Assembly (NCBI GenBank): GCA_003235605.1
Contig: QJVU01000010.1
Coordinates: forward strand, 1-6,086
Direction of reading: 5' to 3'
DNA: 6,086 nt
From: Planctomycetota bacterium
Lineage (GTDB): Bacteria > Planctomycetota > UBA1135 > UBA2386
A program made the position numbers and the translations under genes. Position 1 is the first letter of the stretch, and each line of letters opens with the position of its first letter. Shown here piece after piece: positions 1 through 6,086 of the stretch. The notes beneath the pieces were generated by a model, which worked only from the letters and a program-made list of their open reading frames with translations, was not told where the DNA came from and ran no database searches.

Positions 1-425
1 TTCGGCAGGTGTCCCTGGCGGTCGGTCAGGTCCACAAGCTCCAGAGCGGCCGCCACCCGTGTGTGGCGCTCCCCTTTGCTCATCGGGAACAACCAGAGCG
101 GCACCTCGACGTTCTCGTAGGCAGTGAGCACCGGTACCAGGCTGTAGTCCTGGAACACGTGGCCGACGGTCCGCGCCCGCCAATCCGCGCCCTCGCGCCG
201 GCTCAACCTCGCGAGGTCCTGGTCTCCGACGAGGACGCGCCCGGAATCGGGCTGATCGATGCCGGCAACCAGGTTGAGGAGAGTGCTCTTGCCACTTCCC
301 GAGGGGCCCAGCAGGACCATGAACTCGCCCTGGCGCACCTCCAGGCTGACGTCCTGGAGCGGCATCACGACGTGTTCCCCCAGGGTGAAGGACTTCGTCA
401 CCTGCTCCAGGACCACGAAGCTCAT
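1..425 (-). CDS. ABC transporter ATP-binding protein, MacB/LolD type (3' part beyond window)
   Basis: This is the cytoplasmic ATPase subunit of an ABC exporter. It binds and hydrolyses ATP to drive a permease that is not in the window. The 141 visible codons show an N-terminal beta strand (SFVVLEQVTKSF), a Walker A motif GPSGSGKST at residues 40-48, and a Q-loop in HVFQDYSLVPVLTAYENV with Gln92. The stretch 'YSLVPVLTAYENVEVPL' is typical of the MacB/LolD/FtsE group. The coding frame runs off position 1 at 'RQGHLP', a few residues before the expected LSGGQ signature, so the signature, Walker B and H-loop cannot be checked. The ATG at 425 overlaps the adaptor stop by 4 bp (ATGA), and GAGG at 433..436 sits 7 nt upstream as a ribosome site. 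Its position after an outer-membrane factor and an adaptor argues for a tripartite efflux pump. The exact substrate class is not visible. Confidence 0.93.
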   Translation of the reverse strand, partial: MSFVVLEQVTKSFTLGEHVVMPLQDVSLEVRQGEFMVLLGPSGSGKSTLLNLVAGIDQPDSGRVLVGDQDLARLSRREGADWRARTVGHVFQDYSLVPVLTAYENVEVPLWLFPMSKGERHTRVAAALELVDLTDRQGHLP

Positions 426-1921
426 CGCTCGTCCTCGATGTGGATCCGCGCACCTGCCGTGAGACGATCAAAACCGCTGGCGATGACCTTGTCCGTCAGG
501 TTCAGCCCTTCCAGGACCACGATGTCCTGGCCGCTGCGCTGGCCGATGCGCACCTGCCGCCGAACCGCGCGGCCACTCCGGCCGTCCACGACCCAGACCG
601 TGTCCTGACCTCTCAGGCACCGAGCGTCGATCAGCACAGGCGTGGACATCGACCTGGTTTCCTCCGCCTGCTCTCGGAAGACGGAAACCGTGCAGAGCAT
701 GTCCGGCTTGAGAAGGTGGTCCGGATCCAGGATCCGGATCTGGACCTCCAGCGAGACCTTCTCGATGTTGGCCCACTCGATGATCCGCAGCACCTTCCCC
801 TGGTAGGGCTTGTCCCGCCGCGCCTGGGAGCGTACCTCGGCCCGCTGGCCGACGGAGGCACCTGCCACCTGCCCCTGGGGAACGTCCACCCGCACCCGCA
901 GGCGTTTGGGGTCGTACAGGTGGACGACTGCGGCGGCGCCACCCGAGGGACCCACCGCCATGCCGGGAGCAGCGTCGCGGGTGAGTACGACGCCGGCCAC
1001 CGGGCTCACCACGGTCATGCGGGAGAGGCGGAGTCGCGCGATCTCCAAGGCACTCTCGGCTTCCCGGACCCTTGCCTCGGCCTGGGCGACCCTCGCCTTG
1101 GCAGTGTCCACGCGCAGGCGCTCCTGGAACCGGAGACGGTAGTCCTGCTCCGCCCGGTGCAAGCGCACCCTGGCCTGCTCCACCTCCGCCTTCGCCTTGG
1201 CATGCTCCGCGTCCAACACCGCCAGTCGGGACCGGGCCTCCTCGGCCTGCGCCTCCGCCAGTTCCAGCTGCCAGGGTCCGACGGCCTTCTCCTGGTGGAG
1301 GTACTGCTGGGTGGCGAGCTCCTTTTCCGCAACGCGTACCGCTGCCTTGGCGGCTTCCACTGCTGCCGCCCGTCGCGCAGCCTGTGCCTCCTCCCCCTTG
1401 ACCGAGGCGCGGGCGGCATCGCGGGCCTCGATCACCTCCAGCGCGGCGGCAAAGGAGGCCTGGGCGTTGTCCTGTTCGACGCGGGCAGCCTCCGCCTCGG
1501 CGCGGGTGCGGGCCAACGTCGCTTCGGCTGCCTTCACTGCCAGCCGGGCATCCTCCGCCACCAGCCTGCAGAGGGGATCGCCTTTTCTCACGGTGGCCGC
1601 CTCGTCCACCAGCATCTCCTCCACGATGCCAGCGGCCAGTGCCGTGACCCGCACGGGAAACGGATCGGGCTCGACCCACCCGGAGGCCTGGAACAAGGTC
1701 GTTCCACCGCCGGCAAAGCCCTCGGCCGCCCGGGGACGCACCACGGTCACCGGCACCGCCTCGGCAACCATGCCCCACAGCTGCTCCAGGAGGATCACGA
1801 GGAAACCGCCGAGGATCACGAGCGGCACCATGGACCAGAGCCAGCGCCGTCTTGGCGGGGACACGGGGGCGGCGGGCCGGGCAAGGACCTCCAGGTCGAT
1901 GTCGTCTTGCGTCGCTGCCAT
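422..1921 (-). CDS. HlyD/MacA-family periplasmic adaptor (membrane fusion protein) of an ABC efflux pump
   Basis: This 499-residue protein would bridge the inner-membrane ABC permease and the outer-membrane channel. Residues 1-27 are cytoplasmic and end in a basic RRR. Residues 28-50 are a single membrane anchor (WLWSMVPLVILGGFLVILLE). Residues 87-125 fit the first half of a lipoyl domain (VTALAAGIVEEMLVDEAATV). Residues 125-302 are an Ala/Glu/Arg-rich coiled-coil hairpin with two arms of about 85 residues each and a tip near 205-217 (HQEKAVGPWQLE). Residues 303-320 complete the lipoyl domain (VVSPVAGVVLTRDAAPGM). A beta-barrel follows to about 415, and a membrane-proximal domain to about 497. 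The ATG overlaps the upstream stop by one base (TGATG), and AAGGAG lies 13 nt upstream, so translation is probably coupled. Three scattered cysteines (118, 410, 435) and no His/Met clusters are seen, so nothing marks it as a metal-binding adaptor. An RND-type adaptor is excluded by the adjoining ATPase gene. Confidence 0.93.
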   Translation of the reverse strand: MAATQDDIDLEVLARPAAPVSPPRRRWLWSMVPLVILGGFLVILLEQLWGMVAEAVPVTVVRPRAAEGFAGGGTTLFQASGWVEPDPFPVRVTALAAGIVEEMLVDEAATVRKGDPLCRLVAEDARLAVKAAEATLARTRAEAEAARVEQDNAQASFAAALEVIEARDAARASVKGEEAQAARRAAAVEAAKAAVRVAEKELATQQYLHQEKAVGPWQLELAEAQAEEARSRLAVLDAEHAKAKAEVEQARVRLHRAEQDYRLRFQERLRVDTAKARVAQAEARVREAESALEIARLRLSRMTVVSPVAGVVLTRDAAPGMAVGPSGGAAAVVHLYDPKRLRVRVDVPQGQVAGASVGQRAEVRSQARRDKPYQGKVLRIIEWANIEKVSLEVQIRILDPDHLLKPDMLCTVSVFREQAEETRSMSTPVLIDARCLRGQDTVWVVDGRSGRAVRRQVRIGQRSGQDIVVLEGLNLTDKVIASGFDRLTAGARIHIEDER

Positions 1922-3339
1922 CAGGTGCCCGGTGCTCCTTTCCCCCGCGCCAGTCCTGGCGCCGCGCCGATCGCCTCGTGGAAGGCAAGCCCTGCCAGCC
2001 CCAGCCGCTCGACGGCGTCCAGGCGCGCCAGGACTCCCCGGATCCTCAGCTGCAAAGCGTCCGCCCAGGTCTCCACGATGTCCGGCCCTTCATGCACCCA
2101 CAGGTGTGCCCGGGCACTGCGCCAGGCAGCGGCGCTGCCCTGCTCCCGCGGCACTACGTCCCGGGCCAGGTGCGCCTGCGCCAGGAGCAACTCCTGGCGC
2201 CGGGCGGCTGCCGTCACCATGGCGGCCGTCAGGGAATCCTCCACCGCCTCACGCGCTGCCGCCCGTTGCTCCAAGGCTGCCTCGATGCCTGCCGAGACGG
2301 CGCCCGGCCAGGGCAGGTCCAGCGACAGGACCCCACCGTAGAGGATGTCGTCGGGGCGGAACTTCAGATGCGGGCCGAGCCGCAGGCTTGGCCACCACTC
2401 GGACACAGCGGCGCGCAGCCGGGCTTCGGCCATCGCATAGGCAAGTCGCGTGGTCCGCAAGGCCGGCAACCTGTCCAGGAGCTGCCTGGGTGCTGGCGAG
2501 GGGGCCGTTGACTCCGGGGCAGCTGCCAACCCCGACAGGTCGGCCGGGCCGATGGCATCCAGGGCCTTGGACCGAGGGGGCAGCCCGCTGGCCCGGGCAA
2601 GACCCGCGCGTGCCGCCACGGTCGCGGCGGCCCGCTGGGAATGCTGCGTCCGGAGGTCTGCGAGGATGGCCCGAGCCCGTCCCACGGGTCCGTCTCCCAG
2701 GCGCCCCCGCTCGTGAAGAAGCTCCAGGCGCCGCAGGTCCGTCTCCGCGGTGCTGAGGAGCGCGGCAAGGGCGCCTTGCCGCCCGCTGGCCGTGGCCAGC
2801 TCGACGCGTGCGCGGTCGACGGCGAACACCGCGTGCCAGACCGCCTCCTCGACGTGTCCCAGAGCCACTCCCACGGCAGCAGCCGCGACGTTCTTGCTGG
2901 CTGGGCGCGTGCCCAAGCCCAGCAGGCTCAAGAGGTCGACGGTGGCCTCCAGCTCGTGCTGGCTGGCGCCAGGGCCGATGTCCTCGGGCGCGTAGCCCAC
3001 GCGGACGGGGCCCGGCTGTCCGGCGACCCCCACCTCCTGCCTGGCCGCCCGCCAAGCCCTTCGAGTGGCACGGACACTGGGCTCGAAGGCGATGGCATGC
3101 ACATGCCAGAACCAGTCGCTGCCCGGGTCCTTGCTTGGGTCCAGGTGGTCGGGCACCACCAGACCCAGGGGCGGTACGTCGTGCAGGGCCAGGGCCGCCC
3201 GCAGGACCTCCACCGAGGGCTCGGCCCGGCGGTCCACGATGGCCACGACCTCGTGGGGTTCCAGGGGCTGCGCCGTGGGCACGCCACAGCCGGGCACCGC
3301 CACCAGGAGCGGGGCGATGAGACTAGTTCGGGATGCCAC
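1921..3339 (-). CDS. TolC-family outer-membrane efflux lipoprotein
   Basis: This 472-residue protein is the likely outer-membrane channel of the pump. The N-terminus is a short lipoprotein signal (SLIAPLLVAVPGC), with Cys18 as the lipid-modified residue. The lipobox VPGC has an unusual Pro at -2. Two repeats typical of outer-membrane efflux proteins follow. The first runs from about 80 to 260, with 'AIAFEPSVRATRRAWRAAR', a predicted strand region, long Ala-rich helices and 'LARASGLPP'. The second runs from about 288 to 450, with 'LRTTRLAYAMAEARLRAA', 'WWPSLRLGPHLKF', 'GGVLSLDLPWPG' and a closing helix pair. The frame is open upstream to 3534, but the GTG at 3339 is chosen because GGAGG lies 9 nt before it and the signal peptide begins there. 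It overlaps the sensor gene by 17 bp and abuts the adaptor as TGATG. The residues between 19 and 75 match no motif I recognise. Confidence 0.88.
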   Translation of the reverse strand: MASRTSLIAPLLVAVPGCGVPTAQPLEPHEVVAIVDRRAEPSVEVLRAALALHDVPPLGLVVPDHLDPSKDPGSDWFWHVHAIAFEPSVRATRRAWRAARQEVGVAGQPGPVRVGYAPEDIGPGASQHELEATVDLLSLLGLGTRPASKNVAAAAVGVALGHVEEAVWHAVFAVDRARVELATASGRQGALAALLSTAETDLRRLELLHERGRLGDGPVGRARAILADLRTQHSQRAAATVAARAGLARASGLPPRSKALDAIGPADLSGLAAAPESTAPSPAPRQLLDRLPALRTTRLAYAMAEARLRAAVSEWWPSLRLGPHLKFRPDDILYGGVLSLDLPWPGAVSAGIEAALEQRAAAREAVEDSLTAAMVTAAARRQELLLAQAHLARDVVPREQGSAAAWRSARAHLWVHEGPDIVETWADALQLRIRGVLARLDAVERLGLAGLAFHEAIGAAPGLARGKGAPGT

Positions 3340-3706
3340 GACCCTGATCCTCCAGCTTCGCCCACACCGAGGTGGCCAGGTGCAACCAGAACGGGTCCGC
3401 GATCCGGTAGTAGGCGAGCTTGCCCTGGGCCCGAAAGTCCACGGCCCCAAGGCGTCGGAGCTCGCGCAGCTGCTGCGAGGTTCCGGACATGGAGAGGCCG
3501 AGCACCTGGGCCAGGTCGCAGACGCAGAGCTCACGGCCCTCCAGGGCGTGGAGGACCCGCAGCCGACCGGGATGGGCCAGGACCTTCAAGGCATCGGCGA
3601 CTTCCCGGCTGTCTCTCTGGGGGGGAAGGGCCGCCCGAGCCGCCGTGGCCTTGGCAGCATCCACGCAGTCCACCTCGCAGATTCCTTCCTCTACCCGCCG
3701 CCGCAC
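3323..3706 (-). CDS. ArsR/SmtB-family metal-sensing repressor, CadC type
   Basis: This 127-residue winged-helix repressor is expected to bind an operator and release it on binding a soft metal ion. The recognition region is 'LAQVLGLSMSGTSQQLRELRRLGAV' and the wing is 'FRAQGKLAYYRI'. The metal motif ELCVCDLA puts Cys61 and Cys63 in the alpha-3 helix. An N-terminal Cys10-x3-Cys14 (ICEVDC) matches the Cys7/Cys11 arm of S. aureus CadC, and the spacing to the second pair (14 to 61) equals that of CadC (11 to 58). In CadC this site binds Cd, Pb and Bi. The alpha-5 zinc site is not kept: only Asp104 remains, with Phe106 and Lys117 where histidines are expected. The start is GTG at 3706, with GAGG about 15 nt upstream. 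A second GTG at 3673 has a better ribosome site but would lose Cys10. It is the first gene of the efflux operon and probably regulates it. Confidence 0.93.
   Translation of the reverse strand: MRRRVEEGICEVDCVDAAKATAARAALPPQRDSREVADALKVLAHPGRLRVLHALEGRELCVCDLAQVLGLSMSGTSQQLRELRRLGAVDFRAQGKLAYYRIADPFWLHLATSVWAKLEDQGRGIPN
3349..3353 (-). promoter_or_regulatory. Ribosome binding site that sets the GTG start of the outer-membrane lipoprotein
   Basis: GGAGG on the minus strand lies 9 nt upstream of the GTG at 3339, inside the last codons of the sensor gene. It is the strongest Shine-Dalgarno match near this junction. It places the start exactly at the lipoprotein signal peptide rather than at the far upstream in-frame GTG at 3534. 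Confidence 0.75.
3683..3691 (-). promoter_or_regulatory. Internal Shine-Dalgarno candidate inside the start of the ArsR gene
   Basis: GAGGAAGGA lies 9 nt upstream of an in-frame GTG at 3673 (codon 12). This is better matched and better spaced than the site before the chosen start at 3706. Use of the inner start would give a 116-residue repressor lacking Cys10 and keeping Cys14. The conserved cysteine spacing favours the outer start, so this remains an alternative. Confidence 0.35.
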
Positions 3707-3790
3707 GGAGATGATTTGTTTCCTCGATTCATGAACTGAGAATCAGTCTCCCCAGGTTAGCGCCAGAGCGGGGGGTGTGCCACGGGGGGC
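3707..3790 (-). promoter_or_regulatory. Intergenic regulatory region of the ArsR-led efflux operon, with candidate operator dyads
   Basis: This is the only noncoding gap in the window. Positions 3711..3747 are strongly AT-rich (about one third GC) against a very GC-rich background, as expected for a promoter. Three dyads overlap here: a perfect 8-bp palindrome TTCATGAA at 3728..3735, ACTGA-GAA-TCAGT at 3735..3747 (5-bp arms, 3-nt spacer), and GATTC/GAATC at 3726..3744 with a 9-nt spacer. ArsR-family proteins bind AT-rich inverted repeats near the promoter, so this is the natural operator candidate. None matches the CadC or SmtB operator closely. I could not assign convincing -35 and -10 boxes. 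The part nearest the kinase stop (3750..3790) is C/G-rich with no terminator-like hairpin plus T-run. Confidence 0.45.
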
Positions 3791-6086
3791 CTAGCGGTGC
3801 CCCTGGAAGTTCCTCAGGAACACCTCCAACTGGGCGCTGGCCTGTTTCAGGATCTCGATCGTCGATTCCCTCACCCGGTCCCTGGCATCGCCGAAGCTCC
3901 GCCCCCGGAAGAAGTCCAGCTCGCGAGCCAGCACAGCCCGGGCGCCGTCAAAGTCCCGCGCCTTGGCCAGCACCTGCACCTCGGTGAGCATCACCTGGCC
4001 CCGGTCCCGCAGGCGCGCTTCCGTCCACTGCTGCTGGTCGCCCAGGTACTGCTTCGAGATCTCACCGATGATCCGGCGGGCCTGTACCAGGCGGCCGGCG
4101 GCCGCATGGGCGAGGCTCTGGTGCATGCGCACGTGCCGGTACAGCTTCTGCACCGCCGGTTGGTTCGGTGACGCATCGAGGATCGCGCGGCAGCCGTCTC
4201 CCGCACGGTTCAGGTGGCCCAGGCCCTCGTCGAGGAGGCCCAGGTTGGTGAGACCCCTGCCGTACTCGAACAGGATCTGCAGCCGCAGCCGCTGGTTCGC
4301 TTCCTGCAGCCCCTGCTGCCGTGCCCGATCCAGGCGTGCAAGGGCCTCCTCGAAGACCGGCCGGGCTGCTTCGGCCTGCCGGGCAACCAGGAGGAGCTCA
4401 CCGATCTGACTGCCGAAGACGATGGCACTGTGCTGGAGGCGTTCGCGCTCCGGGTGCTCGTCGGCCAACTCCTTGAGCCTGGGGTACATGCCCGTCAACA
4501 CCCGCAGCGCTTCGCCGGGTCTGTCTTGGCGTCGGCGCAGGACGCAGGCGACCTGGGTGGTCTGGGCCGCGCTCTCGAAGGCCAGCGGATCTCGCACACC
4601 GGCTCGCTCGGCAAGGCGGTCGGCAAGGGCAATGGCCTCGTTCTCCAGCTCCCGTGCCCGGTCCAACTCCCGCAGTTCGCGAGCGCAGGCGGCCAGCCCG
4701 GAAACCGAGGTGAACAGGTGCTCCAGGTCTTGCACCGACGCTCGGCCTTCGGCTCCCTCCGCTCCATCGGCATCCGCCTCCGACGCTGCCCGGTAGCTCC
4801 GCGCCCGGCGCAGGTAGACCCGGGCCTCGGAATAGCGGCCCAGGGAGAGCAGCACCGAACCGATGCGGCTGTCACAGTCCGCCAGGAGACGCTGCGGCCG
4901 TGGAAGGGCCGCCGTGGGCGAGGTTTCCTGCAGCCTGAGGATTCCCTTCCGCGCCAGGTGGAACTGCTTCAGGGCTGCCTCCGGCATGCCCAGATCCTGG
5001 TTCGTGGGATTGCCCAGGGCATCCCCGAGCCGAAACCTGGCCAGGACGACCTGCTCCTGGGTCACGCGGTCGTCAGGGTTCTCGCGGTTGAGGATCTCGA
5101 GGTACTCGATTGCTCGTTCGGCCAACCGGCGACGGACCTGGGCCGTGCCCGGGACGGTGCCCAACCGCTGCACCAGGTCCGACACGATGTCGTGGCTGAC
5201 GGCGCGCATGGCATCGTAGCGCTGCCGTGCCAACTCGGTGTTCCGCTCCTGTGCGCGGAGGAGCAACACCAGGGTGACGACCGCCGCCATCAGCGACAGG
5301 AGCAACCCCGCGACAGTAGTGGCCAGGGCCGGCTTGCGCCGGGTCCAGAGCCAGAGTCGCGCCAACGGCCCCGGTGCCCGGGCCTGAATCGGCAGCTTCT
5401 GGAGGAAGCGGCGCAGGTCGTCGGTGAGCTCCCGGGCGGTGGCGTAGCGCCGCCCCGGGTCCTTCTGCAGCGCCACGTCCACCAGGACCTGCAGGTCGCG
5501 GGGGACCGATCCGAGGAACTCTCGCAACGGCCTGGGGCTGGCATCCAGGATCTGCCTGTAGAGTTGGTCACGGCTGGGACCCGGGAACGGACGCTCTCCC
5601 GTCAGGCACTCGGTCAACACCACGCCAAGGGCCCACACATCGACTCCGGGTCCCACCCCCGGCGCCCCCTTCGCCGCGATCTCGGCGCCAGGCTCACCCC
5701 GGACACGCAACTGTTCCGGCGCCGCATAGGCTGGCGTGCCCAGCAAGCCATGGTCGCCGGTCAACGTGGGCAGAGCATCGCTCTGGTCCTTTGCAAGGCC
5801 CAGGTCGAGGATCACGGGGTCTCCGCCCGGACCCACGAGGATGTTCGCTGGCTTCAGGTCGCGATGCACGATGCCGTGGGCGTGCGCAACCGCCATGGCC
5901 GCGGCCAGCTTCTCGACGAAGCGCACTACCTTGGTCAGCCGGCTGCGGCTGGCGCTGGATCCGTGCTCACCCGGCACGAAGAGACCCAACCGCTCACAGA
6001 CCTCCTCCATGCCCGCTGGTCTTCGCTCTTGATCGCTCTCGCGGGCGAAGGCCAGAAGCTCCCGGAGGGACCAGCCCTCCAAGAAC
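3791..6086 (-). CDS. Membrane-anchored Ser/Thr protein kinase with C-terminal TPR-like sensor region (N-lobe beyond window)
   Basis: Hanks-type kinase, missing its N-lobe at the window edge; residue 1 here is the codon at 6080..6082. The visible frame opens in the hinge (FLEGWSLRELL), so the glycine loop and catalytic lysine are outside. Catalytic loop HRDLKPANIL at 73-82 carries Asp75, Lys77 and Asn80. The metal-binding motif is DLG (93-95) instead of DFG. The P+1 loop is GTPAYAAPEQL (115-125), followed by DVWALGVVL (148-156) and RRYATARELTDDL (211-223). All catalytic residues in view are intact. A long insert (about 14-50) separates helices D and E. Residues 252-275 are one membrane span after WTRRKPALA. 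The remaining ~490 residues are helical with TPR-like pairs (for example 405-428, 605-625, 655-675, 700-720), probably extracytoplasmic, and include an acidic Ala/Gly linker at 435-446. The family phosphorylates proteins on Ser/Thr; no target is evident. The stop lies 84 bp before the ArsR start. Confidence 0.92.
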   Translation of the reverse strand, partial: FLEGWSLRELLAFARESDQERRPAGMEEVCERLGLFVPGEHGSSASRSRLTKVVRFVEKLAAAMAVAHAHGIVHRDLKPANILVGPGGDPVILDLGLAKDQSDALPTLTGDHGLLGTPAYAAPEQLRVRGEPGAEIAAKGAPGVGPGVDVWALGVVLTECLTGERPFPGPSRDQLYRQILDASPRPLREFLGSVPRDLQVLVDVALQKDPGRRYATARELTDDLRRFLQKLPIQARAPGPLARLWLWTRRKPALATTVAGLLLSLMAAVVTLVLLLRAQERNTELARQRYDAMRAVSHDIVSDLVQRLGTVPGTAQVRRRLAERAIEYLEILNRENPDDRVTQEQVVLARFRLGDALGNPTNQDLGMPEAALKQFHLARKGILRLQETSPTAALPRPQRLLADCDSRIGSVLLSLGRYSEARVYLRRARSYRAASEADADGAEGAEGRASVQDLEHLFTSVSGLAACARELRELDRARELENEAIALADRLAERAGVRDPLAFESAAQTTQVACVLRRRQDRPGEALRVLTGMYPRLKELADEHPERERLQHSAIVFGSQIGELLLVARQAEAARPVFEEALARLDRARQQGLQEANQRLRLQILFEYGRGLTNLGLLDEGLGHLNRAGDGCRAILDASPNQPAVQKLYRHVRMHQSLAHAAAGRLVQARRIIGEISKQYLGDQQQWTEARLRDRGQVMLTEVQVLAKARDFDGARAVLARELDFFRGRSFGDARDRVRESTIEILKQASAQLEVFLRNFQGHR

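Noticed and set aside
440..2756. Very long plus-strand open frames (440..2341 and 1197..2756) opposite the adaptor and channel genes
   Set aside because: Their translations are low-complexity mixes of Arg, Pro, Gly, Ala and Ser with no domain motif. They lie antisense to genes with clear family motifs and overlap each other. Long antisense frames are common in GC-rich coding DNA.
1921..3534. Extended form of the channel protein starting at 3534
   Set aside because: The extra 65 residues lie in another frame of the ArsR gene, are Ser/Arg/Pro-rich, and would bury the lipoprotein signal inside the protein. The GTG at 3339 has a good ribosome site and begins the signal peptide.
2641..3739. Plus-strand open frames 2641..3714 and 3065..3739 opposite the channel and ArsR genes
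   Set aside because: They show no recognisable domain, signal peptide or ribosome site, and they overlap the minus-strand channel and ArsR genes, whose motifs are clear.
3735..3790. Intrinsic terminator after the kinase gene
   Set aside because: The only short stems are the 5-bp ACTGA/TCAGT hairpin and CCCC/GGGG pairs with a long loop. Neither is followed by a T-run, and the first is better explained as an operator dyad.
3707..3790. Sigma-70-type promoter boxes for the ArsR operon
   Set aside because: Candidate -10 hexamers such as GATTCT and ATGAAT match only three of six consensus positions, and no -35 box sits at good spacing, so no specific promoter is annotated.
3791..6082. TTG at 6082 as the true start of the kinase
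   Set aside because: It would begin in the kinase hinge with no N-lobe, and the frame stays open upstream to the window edge (preceding codon Phe). It is an internal Leu codon of a longer gene.

Overview
The window is GC-rich DNA from a Gram-negative-type bacterium and is almost completely coding. Every gene I can support reads on the minus strand. The best taxonomic guess is a planctomycete or a similar high-GC lineage. It rests on a membrane-anchored Ser/Thr kinase with a long insert in the kinase domain, a DLG motif, an 'RRKPALA'-type lead into its membrane segment and a large TPR-like C-terminus. This is a style judgement, not a proof.

In transcription order (from high to low coordinates) the layout is as follows. 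(1) A Ser/Thr protein kinase, 3791..6086, whose N-lobe lies beyond the window edge. (2) An 84-bp intergenic gap, 3707..3790, containing a markedly AT-rich stretch with dyad symmetry. (3) An ArsR/SmtB-family metal sensor of the CadC type, 3323..3706. (4) A TolC-like outer-membrane factor with a lipoprotein signal, 1921..3339. (5) An HlyD/MacA-type periplasmic adaptor, 422..1921. (6) The first 141 codons of a MacB/LolD-type ABC ATPase, 1..425, cut by the window edge just before its signature motif.

Genes 3 to 6 form one tightly packed operon: 17-bp overlap, 1-bp overlap (TGATG), 4-bp overlap (ATGA). The encoded parts are an outer-membrane channel, a periplasmic adaptor and an ATPase. Together with an FtsX/MacB-type permease, expected beyond position 1, they would make a tripartite ABC efflux pump. 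Its first gene encodes a repressor that keeps the four-cysteine Cd/Pb-type site of CadC and has lost the alpha-5 zinc site. The most interesting point is this pairing of a thiol heavy-metal sensor with a MacAB/Lol-like tripartite ABC exporter rather than with a P-type ATPase, CDF or RND metal pump.

I see no RNA genes, mobile elements, CRISPR arrays or long repeats. The large plus-strand reading frames are antisense shadows of the minus-strand genes.
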